NCBI RefSeq assembly: GCF_031755915.1
Contig: NC_083381.1
Location: forward strand, 6,708,501-6,772,500
Length of the DNA: 64,000 nt
Reading direction: 5' to 3'
Source: Ziziphus jujuba
Lineage: Eukaryota > Streptophyta > Magnoliopsida > Rosales > Rhamnaceae
Position 1 is the first letter of the stretch; each line of letters begins with the position of its first letter. The notes beneath the pieces are model-generated. The model had not been told where the DNA came from, ran no database searches, and saw only the letters and a list, made by a program, of their open reading frames with translations. Below are positions 1 through 10,600 of this stretch, in pieces. A program made the translations under genes and the position numbers.

Positions 1-245
1 ATTCTTCCATCCCCATTTCTATCAAACATTTGGAATACCCTTTTGAGCTCTGTCGGATCCATTCTTTTCTGAGCAAGAAAAGAACAAGAAGATGATGGAG
101 GTGATGGTGGTGATGGAAGAGGAGGAGCTTGGAGAGGGAACCACGAAGGGGGGAAAAAATGGCGGATTTTCTTGGGAACCAAAGAGAGAAGGAGGGAATT
201 AAAAAGGTTGTAAATAAGGAAAATCCTGAGGAAAATGGTTGGCAT
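1..245 (-). CDS. CML5: Calmodulin-like protein, CML5/MSS3 type (5' part only)
   Basis: The gene reads right to left and leaves the window at base 1; 81 codons plus two bases are visible. Starting at the ATG at 243-245, the protein opens with a hydrophobic stretch (residues 4-23, including [19 protein letters not shown]) followed by [13 protein letters not shown], then a Pro/Ser-rich linker (residues 38-53). The conserved calmodulin-like start [20 protein letters not shown] follows at residue 62. The first EF-hand loop begins at D75, with N77 and D79 as calcium ligands. The hydrophobic N-terminal extension is the mark of the CML3/4/5 (MSS3) group and probably anchors or targets the protein to endomembranes. 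A shorter start at the internal Met (62 on the plus strand) is possible, but the upstream frame is open and family-like, so I prefer the longer form. Family role: calcium sensor. Three further EF-hands are expected outside the window. Confidence 0.88.
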   Translation of the reverse strand, partial: MPTIFLRIFLIYNLFNSLLLSLVPKKIRHFFPPSWFPLQAPPLPSPPSPPSSSCSFLAQKRMDPTELKRVFQMFDRNGDGR

Positions 246-344
246 GGATGCTGTTGTTTGGTGGTTGAGAAATTCTTGGAGAGAAAATTGGGAGTTTAAG
301 ACGGAAAGTTTGAGAAAGTTGAAGAAAGTATGAGCCATGGAGGG

Positions 345-354
345 CTATTTAGAG
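345..354 (-). promoter_or_regulatory. Candidate TATA box of the CML gene
   Basis: On the minus strand this reads CTCTAAATAG, about 100 bases before the ATG at 245. That spacing would put the transcription start near 315-325 and give a short leader of 70-80 bases. Position and A/T composition are the only evidence. Confidence 0.4.
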
Positions 355-792
355 CACTTCAAAAGGAATTCACTTTTACGCGTATTGGGAGTTTATATTA
401 ATAATTAATTAATTAATTAATTTACACTCTTTTTTATTTTTTTAAAGAAAATAAAAACGCGTTTTTATTTATAACTATTATTTTTATTATTATTTATTAT
501 TTGTGTCTGGTGGATTTGAAGATTAGAGCGTATGAAAGTAATAATGTATTTTGGCAGGTTGGAATTTGGTATTTGATTTTTATTTTTAATTTTTAAGTTT
601 TTTTGTTAATTTTGGTTGAATTTAAAAATGTGACCGTTGATAACGGATCTAAAATTGAGAGAGAAAAAAGAGAGCGAGTGAGAGACGTTGGAGACTGAAG
701 TGCGGCAAATAAGAAGGGCCGGCTGATGGACGGATGATGACCGTTGGATGGATTCAACGGGAAATATTTAATTGCGATTACTGGAGGTGGCG

Positions 793-800
793 ACACGTGG
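793..800. promoter_or_regulatory. G-box / ABRE-like ACACGTGG
   Basis: A single CACGTG core with an ABRE-like flank lies about 550 bases upstream of the CML start. Such motifs bind bZIP or bHLH factors in plants. One isolated copy is weak evidence. The rest of 355-1050 shows no gene or other feature I can support. Confidence 0.25.
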
Positions 801-1050
801 AGAACTTTAGTAGGAGAAGGTGGATAGTGGCTTTTACCTGGCACTCGTAGTCTTTGGCTGTAAGTAGTTGGTGTGGCTTTTTCTAGTTGGAGCGGTTGGG
901 CGATAAAATTATGTGGCGTTTGATTGAATCACCCAGATGCTTGTTTTATAATTTTTTTTGATACATAACATAAATAAAACAAAATAAAAAAAATCAAAAT
1001 ATTAAATTATATTAATTATTTTAAATAAATTCCAAGAGAAACATAAAAGA

Positions 1051-1177
1051 ATGTCGGTCTAGAAATAGGATGGAAAAATATTAGTAAAAGTAAATTTAAG
1101 TGTTTAAGTGTTTAAACACTTAAATTTACTTTTACTAATATTTTTCCATCCTATTCCTATATCTTTCATACCGACAT
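1051..1177. repeat. Foldback: near-perfect inverted repeat
   Basis: The left arm runs from ATGTCGGT through AATAGGATGGAAAAATATT to TAAGTGTTTAA, and the right arm is its reverse complement, ending ACCGACAT. About 44 bases next to the centre pair perfectly. Farther out, one arm has a few extra bases before the pairing resumes for 8 bases. The loop is only a few bases. It could be a small foldback transposon or MITE derivative, or the template of a long hairpin RNA. No target duplication was identified. Confidence 0.75.
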
Positions 1178-4100
1178 ATCATTTTGAGCATCTAAATAAA
1201 AACGACACATTATTTTTATATCTTATTGAAAAAAACCAAATTATCCCTAATAAGCATTTCGATTTTGATGATCTTCGAAGCTACAGAGCAAAAATTGCTT
1301 TCACCTTTTATTGATATGAGAATAAACCAGGAGAGTAACATCTGGTTGAAACTTTTCTTTAGATAGTAATATACAGACAGTTTTTTTTTTTTTTTTTTTC
1401 CATTCCTTTTAATTTTCCTCCGTTTTCTCACTGACCAAACAAAAAGTGTAAAGGAAAGATAAATATTTTTTTAGCTAAATTCAATAGGACTTGGATTTCC
1501 AGAAAGCTGACAATTTGGATAGTGGATAATCATCATCATCATCATCATGACACCAACGCTCAAAACCTCGATACGTTTCAGAGGTAGATCGCCGACCGGT
1601 TCCATGATCTTTGGTCATCCTTGTGGTTTTTGTTGGAGAAAAGTATAAAAGCAAATATAAAGTGATCAAAATTTTTTATTACAATTTTGGTATCCATAAT
1701 TTAACAATTTTTAAATAGTTTATCTATTTATATATATAAGGTAATATCAATTCAATACCATTAAAAAACTATCACATAATTAATTATCAAAATATTGGTA
1801 AAAAAATTTGATATCTGTAGCATTACTCAAAATATAAATACAATGAAAATTAATTTTCTATTAGCTTAAGTTTTTGAGATTAGTAAGATAATTCAACTTA
1901 ATATGAAAAAAAATCCAAAAGAGACAGTCCATATGTCAAAAGAGTGTTAAAGAAAAATAAAAATAAAATAAAAGAAACAAAAATATAAATAAAATCAAAG
2001 AATATAAGAAGAAGTATTAGAAAAAAATATAAATAAAATTTAAAAAATCTACATGAAAAAAGTCCTAAAGAAAAAATAAAAATAAAATAAAAATTTCCAT
2101 TCATTTTAACTTTTAAAATAAGTGTGTTTGTCGGCAGCTAAACATGACTATTTAATTTAATTTTTTAGTTGCATTATGTTATTAGAAATTGAGAGGACGA
2201 GGAAAAAGAAAATATGTGGTTTTTGGTGAATCACCTCTAAAAAGTAGGGGTATTTTTGAGAAAAATTGTAGAGAATACAGTGAGACATTTAATCGATAAC
2301 ACATAAGCAAAAAAATTTCACTTTTTCGATTAAGATAAAAAGATCTTTAAATAAGTAATAAGTGATATTAAAATAAGCAATGTTATAAAATATCTTATAA
2401 CTTAAAATAAGTAATATTAAAACATAAGTGAGAAAAAAACAAACAAGCCATAAATGGGGACATGACACCACATAGTAATTACAGTTAAATCTCTCTATCA
2501 TAGTAAGCTTTGAACTAAACTAATTATTATTTTTTTTTACTATAAAGATATATTAACTTATTAGAAATGTAGTTACAAAAATCAATTTTTTGACTTAGTT
2601 ATTTATGATACAAATTGTATAAGGTAAAGTATGCATTATATCAATAATTGATTAAAGAGCATATGTTAAATCTATGGTGTAGACATTGATAAAAGAAATA
2701 AATACAAATTCAAAAAATGAATACATGTATCTGTACAATATTATAAATATGTAAAATCATCTCAAAAATTTAAAATTTTTACATTCTCTTTCATATTTTT
2801 CTCTAAATGTAAATTTTATAAATGCATTATCCCAAATAATTTTAAATTAATATTTTATTTCATCTTAAACCATTAATATAATATAGGATATATTATTTCA
2901 TAATATACAAATAATTATTATCATGTGAAGATAAGTTTTTTTAAGATGGAATCCATCTTAAAAAATTATAATTTATTATAATGTAGAGTTTATTTTTATT
3001 TATAATTGTTTTAAATTAAGATTATAATTTTTTATAAATACTTAAAAATTATTCCTATATAATTTATCATTATAGAAAGATTTTATTGTGTATCAACATA
3101 TGTAGATTTAATATCTTTATGGAAATCTCCTAAATTATAATGGAAAATAAATAATTTGATTATAAGTGCTATGACTGTAACTTCAGTAGGTGTCTAAAAT
3201 TTTAAAAATCTGTTAGGAAAAGTGACACTATATATTAATCTTCCATTACAGTCTGCATCATAACTTACATGATCAAAACTAATACATGCATATGTATTTC
3301 AACTTGAAGCATGATCATAAATTAAGATCTTGTACTCGTTTTTTTTTTTTTTTTTTGGGTAATTTTCCAGCTTGTTTCTCTCCATTCTTGCTTATTCTTG
3401 GCTTTTAATCCAAACTGTGGTTTATTAACCAATAGCTAATATCAAACCATTTTTATCAACAAAAAATTTAAAAAGATAAATAATTTCAACTTAAACATAT
3501 GTTGAAATATATTTAAAATACTAAAAAAAAAAAAAAAAAAAGCACACATAAACACATATAATAGTTTTATTAAGTTTTGAACATAACAAATTACAAAGAT
3601 TCCCCCTAATCCCAATATGATATATTAATTGGTTTAATCTCATTTGATATATTTTTTAGATGTAGATATAAATAATTTATCAATTAAATGAATGTTACTT
3701 GACAATAATAATAAACAAATAAACGATCCAGATCCGTTTTAATAATGCATAAATACCAAATTGAAAACTAAGGATGTAATAAAATAATATGTTATTATTT
3801 TATTAATTTATTATTTATATTATATTTTACTTATCTATATTTTATTTATGTTATTAACCAATAAAACAGTAATATATCATTTTTTGGTTACATTATTTGG
3901 TAAAAGCATGTCTTCTTCTAATGTCATGAAATGCTATGCCTCCTTCATGGTGTCTTGATTGGCCGAAACACATATGTGTCTTTATTATTGAATCCAATAA
4001 TGCACAGCTTCCTAGCTCTCTTGACTCTAGTTAATTCGTGCGACCACAATCTATATATGAAGTTTGCAAATTCTCATTTGGATAGGCAAATCAACCATTT

Positions 4101-6857
4101 AGGGGGCAAGTTGCCTCCCATGTAGAGTTTTATTTTCCTTTTTCTCTAATTAAATTGCTTAGGGGTTTAATTTTATAAAAATTTTCAAAAAAAAAAAAAA
4201 AAAGGTTTTGACCTCCTAAGATCAGCAAACTTCTAGTACAGGATAAAAATTTCTATTACATAAAAGCATCTCAAATAACATTTTATTTTTTTATTATAAT
4301 GTCAAAAAAATAATATAATTGTGCTTTTTATGTGTTTCAACGGGATATTGCATAAAATTTATAAAATTTATGGGATCCACGTCATTAAATAATAAAATTT
4401 AATTTTTAATTTTTTAATTATTAAATTTAAAAATAATAACATTCAAACCAAACAATTTTTTTTTGATATATAAATTAAAATAAAATAATTAAATAAAAAA
4501 TATATTTATTATATTATTTTCTGATATACATTGTTGGAGAAGTAATGTGAAAATTGACATTGGCATAACTATTGGAAAGGGCATTGGAGACCTTGTAAGA
4601 AAGTACAAACTCCGAGATTATTGTAAATTTTTCCTCAGAAGACACTGTGATTTGCTTTGAGATGCATAGTAACCCTACTAAGCAAGTGGCTCCAACTCAA
4701 AAGTTGAGGGTTACACTGCTAAGTACTTGCGCTAGTTGTCACCGACATAAAAAGGGTCACCAAAAAAAACCAAAAGAAAGTCAAAAGTTTGTCCAGCTGC
4801 ACTCTGCACTACTATATTACCTAAAAATGAAGCTGGACTCGTACCTACTATTTTTAAGGAAAGCAGTATACACTACTTATATTCCAAACAAAAAAGTCTC
4901 AAAGCCAGCTAGCAACCTCCTCTCCTAATCGGTGGTAGTGTAAAACAAAATGATAAGTGTCACTACAACTGTGAATTTCTATGAATTGGATTGTAAAGAC
5001 CAAAGAAGAAATAGTTATATTTGAAAACAAAAGCAGGAGTCAAATCATGTTAATTTTATTATTTAATTATAAGTTCATATGTGAACAACTTATTTGATCA
5101 TAAATTAAAAAAAATTATTTATTGTTGGTAATATGTTGGCTTTTTTTTTTTTGTGTGAAATTCATTAACTTTCAATAATTGTTAATATTAATTAGTAATA
5201 GTTAAAAATGATTAAACATCTCAACTGATTCGAAAGTTAAAGAACAAAAAAAATATATATATATATAAATATCAAATTGATCACAATTTGATTTTTTGTT
5301 TGTTTTTATTGATTAAGCATCTCCACTGATCAGTTTTTATTTTTTATATGGTTTAATTTTATAGTTATTTAAAATATTTTGTAAATTCTAATCACCACAC
5401 TAACTAAAATTAAAAAATATTTAAAGATAAATATATTATATATAGTTAGATTAGAAGGAAAAAAAAAAAAAAAAACTAAACTAAACTAAAACCAATGCCT
5501 CACCGAACAAAACTAAAACAAAGAAATGATTTTTTTTTTTTTTTTTTTCCTGAATTGTAAAACAAAGCAATGTTCCGTTTATGTCGACACCCGCAACTAG
5601 TACTATGTAGTACAGTAATAAAAATAGTTCACATTTTGCTTCTTGACTCGGCGTGATTGGAACACAGTGTTCAATTATTGTGTGTGTGTATATATATATA
5701 TATATATAATATTCCACGTTGTCAGGAGAGTTTTTTTTTTTTTGTTTTTTTTGGGGTAAATTGCAACTTGCTACTACATATCATCCTATTAGATTATATA
5801 TTTGGCATTTCATAGGTATTATTTTTGTTTTAGACGAGTTGACCAAGCTACTAAGTGCTTCCCACATAGGAGGCACATATGATTATCTTAAGCCAAATAG
5901 ATGAATAGGAAACATGTATGTCTCCCTTTTCTTTGCAGCTGGTCTCTCTCTCTCTCTCTCTCTCACTCTCTGTCTCACATGATGCTCCACAAAGAGGGTA
6001 AGGAAGAGAGAGAGGTCAACTGCTTCATTTCAGCTGCAAATAGGCATCTTTTGGAGACCCAATTAATTTTCTGGTTTAAAAACCACACCATTTTATCCTA
6101 ACTGCTGATTTTCATTTTCAGTCACCAAAGCAAAAATTGAAAACAAATTTGAATCATTAACAATTGATTGTGAATTCATAAATGGTTCTTGAATATGAGA
6201 ATTTCATTTTTCTTAATGAATGTAATAAAATCCAAATTGACAGAGTCTTAATTTTGGAGAGTAGGAATCTGTTATAAGAAGTTAAAGCAATGAGAATTAT
6301 AGTAAAAGCAAAACTTTATTTGATGAAGTTCTTTGTTTGAAAAATTGGGTTATTGTTGAGAAACCACCTTATTATCATTTATCATCTAGGTATGATTTGC
6401 TTGGTTGCATTATCTCTCAGTCTTACCTATGTTTTTGTTTTTAAGTAGAAATGTTAAGTTTTGAATTTAAAATTTTTTATATTTTTGATTTTGAAATCAA
6501 ATTAAATTATCACATCTCCTTGAACTGAACTTTAAACTAATGAATGAAAGATGCACTAATATTTCTTTTATACATTTTCACAAACATATTGGAATTCGAT
6601 CCGTCACTTTTAAATTTCCTACCTGTTGAGGCATTCCACTTCTCCATGGCAAGTTTTATGCATTATCGGATCCCAAGACCTAACACTAGTAAAAATAAAC
6701 CAAAAATTGTACTATTTAATTACCATGAAATAAGATCTGGTATCCCAAAAAAAATAAAAAAATAAAAATGTCAGACCTAGCTTATACTAAACTATTTATT
6801 TGCAATTAATTTGGTCTTGCATGGAAGTCCTAATAACAAAATGCACCTCTCATCTAC
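1178..6857. other. AT-rich intergenic spacer, no gene recognised
   Basis: No ORF here has recognisable protein features; the longest (4647-4925, 93 codons) has no family signature. The spacer holds homopolymer runs (T near 1381-1400, A near 3523-3541 and 5460-5475), a CAT trinucleotide run at 1530-1548, and scattered A-rich fragments. A piece near 2014-2050 resembles the TRIM-like repeats at 6858-7104, so it is probably another decayed copy of that family. Confidence 0.6.
5680..5709. repeat. Compound microsatellite (TG)n(TA)n
   Basis: An uninterrupted TG run passes directly into a TA run. A second, pyrimidine microsatellite (TC)n lies at 5942-5964. Confidence 0.9.
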
Positions 6858-7104
6858 TGTCAGAGAAAAATATAAGTAAAATAAAAATTTATTTTTCATA
6901 AGTTTAAAATTTTAGAATAAATAGTAATTTAATATGATATCAGAATCAATTTCATCCAAAATAAATAAATAAATAAATAAAAAATACAAGTAAAGATCTA
7001 GAAAAAAAGCCAAAAAAAAACAGATCTACAATGTTAGAGAAAAATATAAATCAAATAAGCTCAAACTTTTGAAATAAATGATAATTTAATATCTATATAT
7101 TATT
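6858..7104 (+). mobile_element. Possible TRIM-like remnant with two short direct repeats
   Basis: Two related stretches start TGTCAGAGAAAAATATAA (6858) and TGTTAGAGAAAAATATAA (about 7031), and both contain a shared AATTTAATAT segment. The first is followed by TGATATCAGAATC, which resembles a degraded tRNA-iMet primer-binding site (TGGTATCAGAGC). An A/G-rich stretch precedes the second. This is the plan of a tiny terminal-repeat retrotransposon, but the copies are diverged and no target duplication was found. Confidence 0.3.
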
Positions 7105-7699
7105 CAAATTGACATCCATTTCAACTTTGTTTAATTAATCTAAATCATCATTGCATAGTCACTGTACTAATTCCCGAGTCGTCACATCATCTCATACTCA
7201 AATCTTAATTAGTTGAAGGATCCGCAACCAAAATGATCAATAAACTCCTAAACAAAAGAACAAAAGGTCAACAAAATATAGCATGAAAGCGAAAAAAAAT
7301 TCACTTCAAACATTTACAATCTGAAAGCATAATGTTGCAAACATGACTGAACACATCTAGGGGGTGAAAAAGGGGGTCTAATTCAACAGGTTAACTAACT
7401 ATATTTTTTGGCCATTATTCTACAAGTGACATTTTGATATTGCCAAGAGGAGAATAAAACACCTAATTGGTACAGAAAACCTCTTAGGAGGAAAAACAAC
7501 TCACAAGAAAACAACAAACATCTGCTTTAGACGCCTCACCAAGAAATATCAACTTTGAGGGCTTTAATTCTTATCACCTCATTTGATATTTAAATCCAAA
7601 TCACAGGTGAATCCAGCAAGTGTACTACCAAGCTCCTAAAAACCACTAAAATGAACTAACTAAACCCATCCCTTAAAAAGGCAATAAAAGCAAATACTG
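7105..7699. other. Region downstream of the FAR1-related gene
   Basis: This is the 3' side of the minus-strand FAR1-related gene and probably contains its 3' untranslated region. I found no clear minus-strand AATAAA signal and no other gene. Confidence 0.4.
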
Positions 7700-10600
7700 T
7701 TAACTCCATCCGCTATCCGAGTCTTCTGACTGTTCCTCTTCGATAGTTTTTATGCTTTGGACTATGTCAGCAACTTTGTTTGATATGTGGTCAGTGTGTT
7801 TTTCCAAGTCTTTCAAAATCGCATTTAATTGTTCTTCGTATGCAGCACAGCGTCGCTTACATTTTTGCCTCTCATTGTACAACTCAAGAGATAGTTCTCG
7901 GATTCTCTTATCCTTCTCATCCTGCAAGTGATGTGTTTTAAAAAGGTCAAGAGATATATCACTGTAAGAAAGTAATACTAACAAGGATAATGCAATATGG
8001 AATGACAAGTAACGAATTCATGAACACTGTCCAGCGGAGTTAAAATGACCCACACACTCATCACGATACCAATCTATTGTTTGAATTCTACGTCCACACC
8101 AGCAACTATCATCACTGTTTTGAATTCATTTGCACAGGTTATTCATTGGCAGGGATTAGAATGAACTGTAAATGGCTCCCTTTCTAAGAAAGCAAAGAGT
8201 GAGACATTCATATGGAAGTATGGTAACATTATGCATGTGCAATTTATAACATTATGCATGTGCAATATAGCAACATGTTTACAGAACCAATGACAATTTT
8301 ATCCCATATTATTTTTACTATCTTAAAAGATGCATCAGTTATAAGGCCTACTTCATCTCCTCAGATAAAAAAGATCAATAAATGAAGCTCTAACATCGCT
8401 ATTCTATAAATAGTACATATCATCGTTATTAAAGAAGAAATATAGTACTAAGCTTGCAAACAAATTATTTAGCCAATCACTAATGCTTCAAAACTCGCAC
8501 TATCAATAACATAACTCGTCCCTCCACAAACTCATCTAAAATTATTCACCATTGAAGCCCAGAATTGTTGCTGTCGAAAACTATCTGCTTTAACATCAGC
8601 CAACAGATTTGATCCTTTCTTTTAGCCCAGTTTTAAGTTGTCCCCCTTTAAATAATTCAAGCGTACATTATTTTCGGAAGCTTCAGGCTTCAAATTTTAT
8701 ATTTTTAAGGCACAGTTCAAAATAAACCTTAAATGAACCATACCACCCTGTGAGTTTTAAAAGTACTGTCTTTACTGAAGCCTTAGCCCAGCATGAGACA
8801 ATTTGCAGTCAACTTTGTTTCATTATCTTCCGTTGTCCTAACATTAATAAACAAATGCAGTTCCAATGATACCAAGGATTTGAAAAAGAAAATTAATTTC
8901 AAAACACAAACATCAGGAACAGCACAATCATATGAATGTGCCACGTAACCTCACCGACTCCAATAATTAATTACTCCAGGAAAGCCTTTGAAAACCGATA
9001 CAAGTTGACACTGCTTAACCCTAAAATCGAGCTGCTCTGCAAGTAAACTCACAGAGCCACAGTGAAACAATTAGGATCTATTTAAGGCCATATCTATCAT
9101 TAAGATTTACATGAGAACATGCCAGATCTCTCTAATAGCTGAAGAAACAGAAACATATGATTCAAACATTTCTCCTCTTTTATATGACCAGCAACAATTT
9201 GACATTAATTTTTACTATAACAGTGAAAACTAAATGAAGTGAATGTGATGCTATACGGCCCTGAGTAAAGATGCTACCATAGGAAGTGTCCAGGTACTAT
9301 GAATTCCCCCAGAGGAAGCTCCTCCTCTCCTCCTTCAAGATCTATGAATACAATTGCATTTCAAGCTTCCCACTCAACCACTCATTCTTCCTGAATCCAG
9401 ATCCCCGTGAGCTCTCTAACTAGTCCAAAAGATTTATTATTTGATTCCAGCTCCAAATGTGGAGAAGCCTGCCAAGACAGGGGCTCTGATTTACATGTTT
9501 CATCTCATACAGTTCTTAGTTTCAGAAGAATTGAATAAATTTTAGAAGACACAATAGCTCTTCGCCAAAAAGAACTCTGCAGATATCAGCAAACCTCGGT
9601 CTCAAATGTCAGAATTAACAGCTTTCAATTCCATCAAGCCATGTACCTCACAAAGCAATGGTAAAATCTTGGGCACCATCCTAAAACTCTCTTTCGTTAT
9701 CTAAAACATTTGACTACAGTAATGTTTATCAGGACATTTATAAATTTATTTATTTATTTATTTATTATTATTAACTTTTTTTAAAGAAGAATCAACCTTT
9801 TATTGATAGGAAATCAATAGAGTGTAAAGGAGAGGAAGATAAATCCTCAAAAACAAAAATACAGCAAAACAGAAAACAGAATTTCCTAATCCTACCAACG
9901 CTCTTAACATAAGCTACCATAGAAGCCAAAAGGACCAGAACTACCAGAAACAATGATGAGCCTAATCCTAAACCATCAAAACCTACGTCAGTGCACTAAA
10001 GCAAGCCCAATATATGCAATTTACCTATCCTACATCCCAAAACAACCACCAGATCTATGATATTCTCTGTAAGTCTACCCAGCCCACCCCTTTGAAATTG
10101 CTCATTGAATCCCAACAAGCCTTGACATAGCTATTAAGCTTCCCTGGCAAAATAAAATTTGATTGCTTTTACACATGCAGCATCAATTAACAATTATTTT
10201 CTTTCTTTTTCAAAAGAATCTCTTTCACTTCAATTTCCTTTTGTCTTTCATTTTTCCATCCAATTCATGTTACTAAACTAACATAAATTTGTTTTTTTTT
10301 TTTTTTTTTTTTCTTTCTTTTTTCCCCCCATCTTTCACTGCATTAGGAATTCAAAAAAGAGAAAAACACTACATACTGTACTGGTTTTTATTTCTTTCTT
10401 GGGATAGGAATATGGTATTATTGAATAACATACACATAACGTATATAGAAACCTCTAGATTGGACATAGACAAAATACATTGAATATATCTTCCAACCTA
10501 TATTTTTCAAAACAGAAAATATAAATATTAGACAAAATAATTGAATATATTTTCCAATCAACATTTTTTTAAACAGAAAGCATAAATATCTAAGGTGATC

